Of a stretch of DNA of 64,000 bases, positions 23,539 through 35,940 are shown piece by piece. The translations under genes and the position numbers were made by a program. How positions within the stretch are numbered: the stretch's first letter is position 1; every line of letters starts with the position of its first letter. The notes beneath the pieces were generated by a model. The model did no database searches. It saw only the letters and a list, made by a program, of their open reading frames with translations, and was not told the DNA's origin. The DNA is from Siphonodentalium dalli. Lineage: Eukaryota; Mollusca; Scaphopoda; Gadilida; Siphonodentaliidae. The stretch covers positions 195,662,816 to 195,726,815 of the forward strand of contig CP136066.1 in assembly GCA_032622095.1 (NCBI GenBank). The letters are read 5' to 3'.

Positions 23539-23697
23539 AAGTTTCGCGTTAGGTTGAAGAGATAACTTAGAGTAGTCTTCTGAAGTTACACCATTCTTCA
23601 AACCATCCAAATCAGTACGTAAAACAATAGGCTGGTGAGCCTCGGCATCTCCCTCCTTCTGGAATTCAATGTTAAGTTTTAAGTCGGTAAAGGTCAT
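23539..23697 (-). pseudogene. Endogenous CRESS-like virus capsid, upstream part
   Basis: Frame-compatible with the 21,444-21,728 piece across the 1.8-kb insertion. It begins MTFTDLKLNIEFQKEGDAEA and runs to the insertion junction. The charged/hydrophobic alternation and the segment SEDYSKLSLQPN just before the junction fit an early jelly-roll strand region. The basic N-terminal arm normal for CRESS capsids is missing. An in-frame stop precedes the ATG, and an unrelated repeat starts at about 23,705, so the gene's beginning was probably lost at that boundary. This is a dead fragment. Confidence 0.5.
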
Positions 23698-23704
23698 AAA
23701 ATTC

Positions 23705-26560
23705 TATATATGGGTGGTAAATTCCTGGAAATTGTGTTGATGAATTGAAGATGGTATTGTGTGGTTCAACAAGGATTCACTAAATTGGACATTGTTTTCT
23801 ATCATGACCCTCAATACAAACATAGAGTGGTGTATCATGTAGGTTCTGAAAGTTAAGCACATAAATACCATGCTCCCATCACACCCCATATCTGATGCTA
23901 ATTCTCATTCAGCCATCAGTAAGGTTGGCAATGTAAACAAAGTAAAAGGTTGCTGACCAAAATGTCCCCCGATGAAGGTGGCAGGTTTGAAGGATTTATC
24001 GGTTTCAGATCATTATTGATTACACCAATATAATACAATACAATATGTTGCACATCTTCAATGTGTCGAGAAAGGATCAATAACTCTAAAATGTATGTGG
24101 AAAAATGGCAATAACCCTGCCAAAATGACTCCAACTGAACTCAAAAACGTAGGTTCACATGCTGGATGACATCTGTGCCAAGTTTAAAAGAAATTAACTG
24201 GAAAATGACGGAATACAGGCTCGGACAAAAGATGCGTTCCAGGATGTACTATTCTGTCGAAAAAGGGCAATAACTCCCCCAAAATGAACCCGACAACTAA
24301 AAATCGCAGGTCACCATGCTGGTTGACATATTTGCCAAGATTAAAAATAATAGATTGTACAATGACGGAATACAGGCTCTGACAAAATAGGATGCACGAT
24401 TCTATGTCGAAAAGGGCGATACCCCCAACCGAACTCAAAATAGCAGATTCCCATCTGGTCGAGACTTCACAAATGAATTTTCTTGCACAAAAGGAAAACG
24501 TGATAAAATTCTAATATCAAATATTAAATGAAAAATTGCAAACGCATTGTTTTGGACGAAAATTGTGACAACAAAATACGAGACTCAAAATTGTACAATC
24601 GGTTTGATTGAGAAAAAATAATTAATATTCATCGGCCTATATCCACAACTTTAGTCAAACAATCATCTTTCTTCTATCGCCCTCTTCATCAACTAGAGAC
24701 AAGTGAGATATGCTTCGTGAAAACAGTACCACACCAAAACAAATATATGTTGATCAACATGTATGGAGATTCTATTTCATTGGACGTCATATATGATTGA
24801 CTGCAGATAAATTGTACTCTGTCCCATCAGAGAGAAGTATTCCTTTGAATTTAACAAATAATTTAACACAAAGTTCAAAGAGATTGATGAAACATATCTA
24901 GACTCCCGTGTCAGTCAAGTTTTATTCACGTTCTTCATTAAAGATATACAACCTATTTTCAAATGTGAAAAGAAAGAAACGAATATGAAGCATCAACCTA
25001 AATTAAGACGGGAAAAAAATAGTATTGAAAAAAACTTGATAATTCAGTTGGAATCTTTAACAAAAATGGAAGCTTCAGATAACTTGATGATGTTGCATGG
25101 CTCATGGTATATTATTGATTCAGTCTAAAATCAATATGCATATCAGAAAGAACCTAGAACATTCTTCATTTTGAAGGTCCATCTTCTTTTGGCCCTAACA
25201 GCTACAAGCAATGAAAAAAACAAAAGATGACATTTATGAAACCGGCGAAACGAGGGTCGCCTGCGAGCTGACAGGACCGACGCCGAATGTCCATTTCGAA
25301 GTATGGCCATAAAAGGAATATCCCAAAAAAAAAGAGAATGTAAACTGGATCACCACTATGAAGATGTGTTTCACGTGTATCGAAGATCATGTGAAAGTTC
25401 CACTCATTTCAAATCAGCCGAAAAATTAATTTCCCATTCTCAAGAACTATTAACGTGTGGTTCATGTTGGTTAGCAAGTAAGTGTACGTATACGAATTTT
25501 GTATTATCAACATGATCGATGCGGTTTTCGCGATCAAAGAGTCAGAGGGCGATACCTTGGCTGAAGTTTTGCAAATTAGTAAATAACAGAAAATAGCAGA
25601 CCAGTTTCCAGGCAATTACAATATGTAACTATAGCGGTATCCGAAACTGACGTGCTTGCCATAGTTGAGGGTAGAGATAGTACAATTGGTTTAAAGAGCA
25701 TAACTTAGATATTAAAAGGAAATATGCAGGTGATCTTTTAAATGATGAATACAAAAAGCAGATGAAGATGGGTTAAGTTATACAGGACATTCACGAACGA
25801 CACATATCTTAAAACCATATTTTAATTCAGATGTCTCCATTCATAATACATTTGGTCACAGCTATGGGTTACTGTAAGATTGTTGGTAAATATAATAACA
25901 TCACACCATTTTGATATTAATTTGTTTGTTTAAACTCTATATGTGCTTAGTCAGTAATCTGTGCGTCGTAAATTGAACGGGACTTAGGCTTTTGTGATAT
26001 CTTCTGATGAATATGTAAATTAGGGCTATATTGTGCAATGGTCATTATTACTGGGAAGTAAGAGTGGGAGGATAACTGAGAACCTTGTAGACTTTTTAAA
26101 TGAATGTATTTCCCCAGTAATTGTTTCTGACACATATTTCGATTGTTTACGCGCGATAACAATGACTTGTTTTAATGGCAGCATCTTACTCTTATTTATA
26201 ACTATTTATTCAATATTTTAACATAATTTATTCAATTGTCTGTGATATTAATTTACTGTTAGCTGGTTATGCACCTTGTACACCCAGAAGTACTGAGATG
26301 AATTTTGGATTATCAACATGATCGATGCGGTTTTCGCAAGGAAGGATCAATGAGTCACAGAGAGTGATCCTTGGCTGAAGTTTTGCAAACTAGTTCAATT
26401 GCGGAAATAGCAAACAAGTTTCCAGGCAAGTACAATATTGAACTATAGCGGAATCCGAAACTGATATGGATGAAATAATTGAAGATAGAGAGAGCACAAT
26501 TTGTTTAAAGAGCACAGTGTAATCAAGATTGCATAAATTAGATATAATAAAAGGTCAGCC
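23705..26560 (+). mobile_element. Truncated copy of the long Penelope-like element region
   Basis: Collinear with 35,800-38,930. Shared blocks include GGAAATTGTGTTGATGAATT (23,727), GTGTATCATGTAGGTTCTGA (23,830), the AAAAGGGCAATAACTCCCC block (24,260) and CAACATGATCGATGCGGTTTTC (25,509). One strong difference is that the ~90-bp CACACCCCATAT...CAGCCA segment is single here and doubled at 36,120-36,300. After the shared part it continues into sequence related to 29,290-29,350 (GCAATGGTCATT...GAGAACCTT). A block from 25,509 recurs at 26,315 about 0.8 kb later, so the copy is partly tandem. Frames are broken throughout. Confidence 0.6.
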
Positions 26561-27025
26561 GACCACAGTGTCCCAGGACAACGTGCCAAGTCAATGCGGC
26601 TTAGTTAAAGCAATTAAAATAAATGTTGAAATGTTCTAAGTAGAAAGGGTTAATAATTCCGTCATCTATATACATGTTGCACATCTCCAATATGTGGGTA
26701 ACAATACTCTGAAGTTTCAAATACCTACGATCAAAACTGTAGGAGGAGTTGATTACACCATGAAGGTACCATCATACAGAGTTATAAAAAATGTTTCTAA
26801 GTTGAAAAGGATTAATAACTCTGTTAAAAAATATTTTTCCGTCATCTATATACATCTTCAATATATGGGCAACAATATTCTGAAGTTTCAAATCTCTGGC
26901 ATGAAATCAGTAGGAGATGATTACACCATGAAGGTACTCAAAAGTGTGACGATGGACGGCCGGATGGAAGAACGGAGCCCGTTTCTATAGTCCCTCTTTT
27001 CTTTCAGAACGTCAGGGGACAACAA
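26561..27025. repeat. Dispersed MITE-like repeat with GTCCC..GGGAC ends
   Basis: It opens with AAAAGGTCAGCCGACCACAGTGTCCC and closes with CAGGGGACAACA, an inverted match to the start. An internal ~150-bp block is duplicated (ATATACATGTTGCACATCTCC at 26,668, and again near 26,848). Related openings with TGTCCCCCGA occur at about 23,945, 28,200 and 36,327. Confidence 0.5.
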
Positions 27026-28189
27026 ATGCAATTTCTTACCTTTATGATGTATACTACCGACAAATTAAACAATCTATATGTAATATATCTTACCATGCCA
27101 ACATACAATGCCCTGTTTGATGAGATAGACCATCTTTTAATGTCTCAAATAATAATTTAAGGAGTGGATACAAAACCACAAGAAAGCGCTGAGAGAGCAG
27201 TCAGAAGCAAACCATGCTCCCCATAGAGACACTCTACGGCTGAATTACAATGGTGACATGACAGAATATAGGACAATTGACAACAAAATGAAAATTGAAC
27301 AGCTGTCTGATGACACTACCTTATCAGTAGCACAGATAAAGACACTACCTTATCAGTAGAACAGATAAAGATAGCCAAATTTTCAATAAAAGCTATCGGC
27401 ATTCATATTGTATTTGCGATAGGTTAATGCCTAATCGTACATATCACAAACATGCAATGCAGACAGAAGCTGCAGGAGATTTTTACCCTTCCTGAAATTT
27501 TGCAAAAACCCTGTGCCAATTAATGCATTCTCTTATATATGCAAGTCCTCCGTAGGGAGCCTCTACGAGAGACTCGCATATATAATAGAACACATGGGCC
27601 ATAGTACCTGTTGATTACAGTTTCAGTTCTTAATGATTCGTGATGATATATGAATATAATAAAGATCATTATGACGAAAATTGACATCAAGTAGAACTCA
27701 GGGACCAGCCTACTAGCCTAGAGGTTTCATATTGGGAGAAGTCACTACTCTGACTTCTCCTTGTTTGATTATTAGGGGTGGACATTATTAGCTCAGACTG
27801 TATTACTGTGGTGTCTGTCCAATGTTGAGGATATGGAGACTTTACGTTCTTGCACATTCTACCTGGAGCTTCTGTATTTCTTACAAGCATTGCAACATCA
27901 AACATTTTACAATGATTTATCAGTTTGTAATCATACATGTATGAATACATGTGCAACAGTGTTGAGATAGGTTGCCCGTAATTCAGTCCAACTTTGCAAA
28001 TTGTCTTGGATATATGAGATGATTCTCAGAGGAAGATTCATTTGTGTCATAATGCTGAGTTAAAGTGATATGAAACACTTCACTGAGATGTTCAGAACGA
28101 AATAACAAAGAATCATTCCAAAATAACTTATTTTCATAAATATGAAATCAAAATAGGTAGAAAATGGCGTCATTATTATAAACATAAAA
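27026..28189. other. Intergenic, no gene seen
   Basis: A 29-bp unit (GACACTACCTTATCAGTAG plus ACAGATAAA) is doubled at about 27,313-27,370. The block at 28,060-28,170 (GTGATATGAAACACTTCAC ...) recurs, diverged, at 47,785-47,890, so it is a dispersed repeat. No coding signal. Confidence 0.45.
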
Positions 28190-28964
28190 GGCCGTCAGGC
28201 CAGTGTCCCCCGAAAAAGTGGCTTCATTGGGGTCATCAGCTTTTCTGAAAAAATAACAAGGACCCTAAATCCGATACTAAATTTCAGAACAATCCAACCA
28301 GTGTCCCCTGAAATGGTACACAGCAAACTCTAGATATTTATTTAATTTTACCTTCATTAATGCTGGCTGTGTTATTTGTTACCAGATGATCTGTTCAGTG
28401 AATAAACCGTTTCCAAGATCGCTTGACAGCAAGTCGAAAAAGGGCCATAACTCTAGCAAAAAAAAAACATATTCGAACTTGACCTGTATATAGGGCTGAA
28501 AAACTCACATACCAAATTTGGTTCAGATATGATCACACAAACTGAAGTTATCATCCGGAAACCAGAACTTGACAGGATTCAAAGTCGAAAAAGGGCCACA
28601 ACTTGCAAAAATGGGCGGAGCAAACCCATATTCGAACTTGACCTGTATATAAGGCTGATAAACTCACACACCAAATTTGGTTCAGATATGATCACACAAA
28701 CTGAAGTTATCATCCGGAAACCAGAAAATTACAAGATTCTAAGTAAAATAAAAATGGCCATAACTCTCGCAAAACTGGGCGGAGCAAACCCATATTTGAA
28801 CTTGACCTGTATTTTGGTCTGATAAACTCACCTATGAAATTTGATTTTGATCTAATAACCGAAACTAAAGTTATCATCCGGAAACCATTTCCGGACGCAC
28901 ACACGAACGGAAGGGCACTGGCTATTTTAATAGTCACCGAAAAAAAACAATTCGGGGGACAAAA
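28190..28964. repeat. Dispersed repeat, three ~130-180-bp internal units, GTCCCCCGAA inverted ends
   Basis: The left end is GCCAGTGTCCCCCGAAAAAG. The right end is ATTCGGGGGACAAAAA, its inverted match. In between, units with AAAAGGGCCATAACTC, TATTCGAACTTGACCTGTAT, AGATATGATCACACAAACTG and AAGTTATCATCCGGAAACCA repeat three times. The same family fills 16,640-17,250. The regular ORF over the units is a passenger of the repeat. Confidence 0.65.
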
Positions 28965-29292
28965 AAGATATATGCAGGCGATCTTTTAAATGATGAATAC
29001 AAAAAAGCAGACAAAGATGGTTAAATAAATTATACAGGATATTCATGAAGGACAAATATCTTAAAACCATGTTTCAATTTAGAGGTGTCCATTCATAATA
29101 CATTTGGTCACAGCTATTAGTTACTTTAAGATTGTTGATAAATATATCATAATATCACACCATTTTGATATTATTTCGTTTCTTTGAACTCTCCAAGTTA
29201 TTAGTCAGTATTCTGACTCAGCTGCGCTTCGTATATTGAACTAGCTTAGGCTTTTATGACATCTTCTGATGAATATGCAATGTTAGGACTGA

Positions 29293-29583
29293 ATGATGCA
29301 ATGGTCATCCTTTCTTAAGGTAAGGGTGGGGAGAAATGAGAACCTTCTAGACTGTTTAAATGCATGTTCCGCTGTCTTGCTACAGCCCAGTGGCACAATT
29401 ATTCACCTTGGTTCAAATAATGTTATTGATACATACAGGTTTGAATTATTCAACATGATAAAAGATGCAATTAAATATAGTTGTGATAAATTTCCAAACC
29501 GCTTTGTGATATATGTTGGTGTTTTTACAGATTCTGCTGTGAAGGTTGCAAGTCAGTCCGGGATATCGATCACACCGATTTAA
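29293..29583 (+). pseudogene. SGNH-hydrolase-like remnant
   Basis: The stretch GTIIHLGSNNVIDTY, followed after ~25 residues by RFVIYVGVF, fits block III (G-x-N) and the next beta strand of SGNH/GDSL-fold proteins, which occur as accessory domains in several animal retroelements. Only ~65 residues are readable. The catalytic Ser and the DxxH block are not seen in this frame. It is directly downstream of the LTR-like repeat, so it is probably the first ORF of the element. Confidence 0.35.
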
Positions 29584-30259
29584 AACTCTGATATAAGGAT
29601 TTTGCTGCACGAAAAGCACATAAATATGTTGTGTTGATCACACAGAAATTCGCCATCTACTGCGGCTGATGTGGTTAATGTCACAGGTATCGATCACAAT
29701 TGTAGCCGGCTAACAAAGTGTATACACTTGTATATAGCTAGCTGTCCAAGGGCGATCACATTCGTAGCCAGATTTTTTGATATTCATGCTTATGAACGGG
29801 GCTTTATAGTTAGACTATTCCCATTTTTGAGTAGACGAACTATATTTTACCTAAGGGAAGAAATAATTTAAATCTTAGTTCAATTATAAACAGATCTAAA
29901 TGTTTCCATAATTGTCATGAAATTGCTAGAGATATATTTATTTAACTTCATAAATTAACCCAGTTATTGGAGCATCGCGTTGCTATTTTAGTCGCGAACG
30001 CGATGACGTCATAAATTGAAAGTGTTAATGACACTTAGATCAACTTGGCAATGAGTTAATTTTTTGCTGTTTCGACGGATTGCCTTGTACACGGAAATTC
30101 CTACTTCATACAACTTATAAGTGTTTTAAATGATATATATTGGCTATAGACATACTAATTACCATAGACTCTACATAGGGACTGGTTTTTTGCACATAGC
30201 ACAGCCTATTATCTATAATTGTCGGGCATCAATTGTGATATTTCCACAAATCGTGCACA

Positions 30260-32560
30260 GTGACCTTGGGTTTACTTGACCTCAATATGCATACTTGTTA
30301 CGTATTCAAAGCCTACCTACATAGGAAGGATGCTTTTCGTAGGCACATCACAGAATATTCACGCCTAAGATATGACCGATTGAACCATATTTATAGTATT
30401 CATAATACTTGTACCATTGACAAACTGTTCACTCTTCAACAAGATATCATGGATTCGTGGTCGCGCATCTGCCCGAAATATAGTAGGGATATGATGTCCT
30501 TCCTCAATATGACTAACCATGGTGATATCATGAATGAATTTGATGATGTCTTAGACCTGATCAAAAACTTCGTAAGCCTTACTTCAGAATTCCAGCAAAT
30601 AACTAATAGTCTTGTAGAATTTCCAGACATTGATGATTATGTTCACAAATTTAGAGAGCGTCGTTCGATTAGAGAACTTAAAAAGATCCTCCTACTTTGC
30701 TTATACCATAATATTGGTTTCAGGGTTTTTGATAGGATATTAGATGAATATTTACTATTATGTATCAAAGAGCAGACATCTTTAAAGAGTAAAGTATTTA
30801 ATTTTGTGCCATGGTCTTTACCCGAAGACCTCCTGCAAGTTCTTGAGATGGGACCTAATTTCATGACGCCATTACAAGGAAATCCTAAAACCCTTGCCGA
30901 TACAATTAAAAAAGAAACATACCGAGCCGTCGAACAGATTAACCATAAACATGTCTTTCGCTTATAAGGTCCAGCCTGATAAGTCCACTAACCCTATAAC
31001 TCATACACACATTCTTCATCATGATCTACCCTCCAAAAATGTACAGGGTACAATCAATGTTATTAGTGACTTAAATGGAGATTTTGTCATGAATTCTAAG
31101 ATGTCCATTCATAACAAAAATGTTAATCAAAATCAAGTTAAACGCTTCAATACATTTTGTAGTAGGCCAGATGTTGTAGTGGTCCCTGCAGATAAAGGTT
31201 TGGGGCTTTCTATTAATACAGTAGATTGGTACGTTAGTGAATATAACAGGCAACTGGCAGATGATACAACTTACAAAGAGGTTGCATAATATTATATCAC
31301 AAGGCATTAAAGAAATTGACAGAATAGCCTATAAATATAGGAACAGTACTATTGATAAAAAACAACTTAATAAATTAATTGGACTAAAATCCAAAGACAT
31401 TATAATGCCATCATTAAACATTTCTCCAAAAATCCATAAACTTTAAACTTTCCCTTCCCATGGCAACGGATATTCAGCCATTAATACAAATGCGTCTAGA
31501 GTCCTTGGACACTTATTAGAGGGTTATCTATCTCAACTCAAAAATCACTATGATGAGAACAATCTTGTATGGACTATATGCAAGGACACCATGCATGCCA
31601 TAATTTGTGTAAACAACACTTTAATTCTTCCTGATAAACATTTACTTTTGAGTTTTGACTTTGAAAGCCTATATACCCGGGTGAGGAACGAGGATATGTA
31701 TAATGCTTTCAATTTTGTAAGATCCATTCTTAATATAGATGATGACCACTATAACTTTATGGTCGACCTCTTTGAATTTATCCAGAAGTTTTCCACGTTG
31801 GTTTCAGCCAACGGTACAAACAAATTGACGGGTTAGCCATGGGTGCACAGGCTGCTAACTTCGTACTCATAAGGAGTGAATATTACATGTTTATGAACAA
31901 CATTATTATGGATCATACTAAATATTTGTAATGTACATTAATGACGGTGCATTATGTGTTGAAATTGAACCTGAACTTTTAAGCTTCTTTATTAACATAA
32001 TCAAAATTAACTACCCTAGCCACATTAATATAGAATTTGAAGTTAGCAAATTGTGTACAAAATTCCTAGATTTAACTATATCTATTAACCATGCTATGTT
32101 CTTCGAAAATAAACTACATGTTGGGTTATACCAGCAAGCATACAACACATACTCCTATACTCATTATAAATCAAACCACCCCCTCATATATTAGCTGGAA
32201 TTATTAAAACAGAATGCCAGATATTTTAGACATAGCACTGACATTTCAGACTATGATTTTTATATGGAACTCTTTGTTAACAGACTATTGAAATGTGGTT
32301 ACCCCTTGTCATTTATCACAAGACATCTTATTAAGTACGATGATATAGTTGATAAAGATTTTTTTGGAGTGAAACTTAATAAGAAATGCTATGCCACAAT
32401 AAAGTATTGTCAGTCAACCAAGTCGCATATACCTATTAGAAGGAATATTCTTTGTGTTGCACCTAACAGTCGTATAGGCTATGAAATGGGCAAGAAACTT
32501 CACCTTCGGGCACTCACTAAAAAGAGGCTCCATGGGAAATTGACTCCACATTTTCATTAG
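30260..32560 (+). pseudogene. Penelope-like element reverse transcriptase, multiply broken
   Basis: Frames follow each other at 30,260-30,967, 30,894-31,289, 31,237-31,446, 31,450-31,836 and 31,931-32,560, with frameshifts and stops between them. They carry in order the markers of Penelope-type reverse transcriptases. These are an N-terminal helical region with LEMGPNFMTPLQGNPKTL, VVVPADKG (about 31,172-31,198) and PSLNISPKIHK (about 31,410). They continue with LLSFDFESLYTRV (31,648-31,686), the catalytic YINDG at 31,934-31,948 (normally Y-x-D-D, so the first Asp is Asn), FLDLTIS (about 32,063), and NTYSYTHYKSNHP (about 32,145-32,183). No convincing GIY-YIG endonuclease is visible downstream. 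The Asp change, frameshifts and stops make it inactive. Confidence 0.75.
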
Positions 32561-33149
32561 CAATTGTGGCATTACTAACAAGGAGCCTTTAGCATTATGT
32601 TTTCCTTGATAACTCCACTCAATTGTATAAAAACATTAGATAAAGAAATTTAACTACTTAATTAAAATTAATAACTTCAATTACCTTCACATGTCTATTA
32701 TTATAGTACAGCTACCAATTTGCATTTATGTTGACATGGCATTATTTTAACTCAGCTACCAATTAAATTTAATTCTAACTTGTCTACCAATTTACATATG
32801 TATTTTAGCATGTTATTAATTAATTAACCCTGTTTAATCATTTTAATTTGTAAACCTTAACCTTGCCATAATCACTTGCAACTAAATTGTCTTGGGTAAT
32901 CAAAACCCTTTTTGAAATCCTGACAAACCCATAGGACTCTTTCGTTTTTGTTTTGCAGTATGAATTCCTGGTCAGACGAGGTGGTAAACTACCTTACCAG
33001 CCAACACAATGTTGAAGTTCATTACTATACACATGAAGAGCTACTAGATCTTTACCTATCTGGTATTACCCGTATAAAAGATTCGATATCAGTCCTGGAT
33101 AAGGATCTTAATGTGTTCTGGCTCGAATTAAAGCTGGGAGCAACTTCAT

Positions 33150-34275
33150 GTTTTATGTTGGATACAACCATAGAACAATCGACTTTCGTCCAATTCGAGA
33201 TTTCAATGTCTTTATCCACAAAAAGACCAGCAACATTACATTAAGGATTTCTATGGCAGAGAACAGAATCTGCAGGATATTCTTAAAAGACATGTACATT
33301 AACCTCAAGATTAGTGTCCTTTATCGCATCTACCGATACTATTTCTTCATGGACATAAACTTCGGAGAAGAGATGTATCTTTCTCCTAATTTGAACATTA
33401 ACTTACCTTACGATCAGTGTCCATACTTAGTTTTATTGCCATTACTTTCCTGGACATTTACTTTTAATTAAGATTGTATGCCTAATTTTAAATCTGAATA
33501 TTAAATTACCTTAAAATCAGTGTCCGTATTTAATTGTATTGACATTACATTCGTGGATATTTGCTTTGAAATAAGACTGGATACATAATTTCGGATATTT
33601 AATCTAAATAACAAAATCTTTTTCTTTTACAATTTATTTAAATTCTTATCAGTTGTTATCATAGATACAGACACTAATTCTTAAATACTTTAGTTTGATA
33701 AGAATTTAATCTTTTATGTTGTATACCACCATAGAACAATCGACTTTCGTCCAGTTCGAGACTTTAATGTCTTTATACACAAAAAGACTAGCAACATTAC
33801 ATTAAGGATTTATATGGTGGAGAACAGAATCTTAAAAGACATGTACATTAACCTCAAGATTTGTGTCCTTTATCGCATCTACCGATACTATTTCTACATG
33901 GACATAAACTTCGGAGAAGAAATGTAACTTCCTCCTAATTTGAACATTATCTTACCTTAAGATCAGTGGCCATACTTATTTTATTGCCATTACTTTCCTG
34001 GACATTTACTTTTAATTAAGATTGTATGCCTAATTTTAAATCTGAATATTAAATTACCTTAAAATCAGTGTCCATCTTTAATTGTATTGACATTCCATTC
34101 GTGGACATTTGCTTTGAAATAAGACTGGATACATAATTTCGGATATTAAATTTAAATAACAAAATATTTTTCTTTTACAATTAATTTAAATTCTTATCAG
34201 TGTTGTTATCATAGATACTGACAGTAATTCTTAAATACATACTTTAATTGAATAAGAATTTAACCTTTTATGGAC
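33150..34275 (+). repeat. ~565-bp tandem duplication downstream of the reverse transcriptase
   Basis: ATAGAACAATCGACTTTCGTC at about 33,171 recurs at about 33,733. The two copies (33,150-33,715 and 33,716-34,275) stay alignable throughout, with point changes and small deletions. The first copy's frame (YNHRTIDFRPIRDFNVFIHK) is kept in part in the second. This may be the 3' repeat unit of the Penelope-like element. Confidence 0.8.
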
Positions 34276-35940
34276 ATACTATAATTGAAGAAAAAGTTAA
34301 CCTTTCCCAAGTCATTTATTGTTATTGATTTAACTTTAATTCTCGTCACAAAATTTTTGAACACAGTATAACCAAAATTGTTGTTTTATGTTTTGTTTTA
34401 ATTTTATAGCTACCATAGCATGTATGCCATATACGGGTTATGGGTTGGGCCATTTGTGGCCGAGCTAACCTTGTACAACTTCTTGCGAGTAAAGGCCGAA
34501 AAGTTTGTGTTCATATGCTTAATATGGCACAGGTTAGCAACTTGCAACTGAGGATGATCCTATTGGTTTTATTCATCTTTTGACCTTTCAAAACTTCTAC
34601 CTCTTTGGTCTTTGAAATTATAAAGTTTTACCTTTTCCTTAAATTACAATTTTTAGGGCTTTTGATTTTAATTAACCCCTTTCGACCAGTATATTCCAAA
34701 TTCTTTCAAGCCGCTCCGAGATCTTGCTCTCAGACTCTAAATTTTTGACAAGAACACGAGGAACACAGTGTCGGCACAACCCTGAACTTTGCAGATACTC
34801 TCCTCTTGTCCTTGTCATCCATCACATTTTTGCACCGCCAATATTATGTGGGTAAAATGACGAATATGTTTAAGCCATTTCACTTTCTTACTAAAAGCCC
34901 TGTTGACTAACAAAAAGGCATTTGGTCAACCTGCCAGTGCATTACTCTGACTTGGTTTTCTGTCATTCTAGTGTGCTATGTTTGGTGTTGCTTACCCTAG
35001 AACTCGTGTTACCTGGTCAGACACCACTTACCTACATTGGTTACACATAAAAACAATTTCCATGTGTTGCATTATCAAGTTGATGGAAAACTGTTTCAGC
35101 AAATCATGCATAGTTGGGATACACTGCAACAGAAACATGTTAAGCCGTATGACATGTCAGAAGTGAATGCCAGACAATTAATTGTAATTTAAATACAATA
35201 TATTTGCAGGAACGTTGAAATTTTGAATGGACTATCAGTCATTTCAGAATAAGATTTAGTTGAACCTCCAGTAGGTTTGACTGAGGAAATCCGCTGTCAT
35301 GTGTCCACCAAATAGAGGACGTTACACGGTTAAACCAATTTAACAAAATTGACAAGCCATATAAAACACTTGGCCCACACATTTTGGAATCTCTCTGCAG
35401 TGTTTCAGCCAAATCAAAGCAATTCAGAAACAGCAACCAATGACATGTGAGACTCCCGTGTTTTCAACCATTTTGACAAATTCTAGTTGATGATTTTAGC
35501 ACACTAACTAATCATGGTTGGTTAAGTAATTGTAGTTTAGTCAATATTGGAGATAGTCTCAATGCAATTGTACCAGATGCTCATGTTACCATAATGGATG
35601 TATATTCGCTGCCAAATCTGCCTCAAACTGTTGAAAAGCAAGTCTCACGATGAACAAAATTGGATGGTGATGATCCGAGGGGAATAATTTTCCATGAAAT
35701 AACTGAAGGCAGTGGTCAGACAGAGCTATCAAATTCAAGTGGCAATCATTTTGTATTTGCGGTGTAATACATATATAAAAACTGCGGACACTTGGGTGTG
35801 GTCAATTCCTGGAAATTGTGTTGATGAATTGAAGAGGGTATTGTGCAGTTCAACATGGATTCTTCTAAATTGGACATTGTTTTCTACCATGACCCTCAGT
35901 ACAATCATAGGGTGGTGTATCATGTAGGTTCTGAAAGTTA
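34276..35940 (+). other. Degenerate coding sequence, function unknown
   Basis: Several short frames look like decayed protein. About 35,045-35,190 reads HKNNFHVLHYQVDGKLFQQI..., about 35,545 reads NIGDSLNAIVPDAHVTIMDV, and about 35,870 reads KLDIVFYHDPQYNHRVVYHV, with stops between. GDSL in the second invites an SGNH block-I reading, but this is not secure. The last part is shared with 23,710-23,860. Confidence 0.3.
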
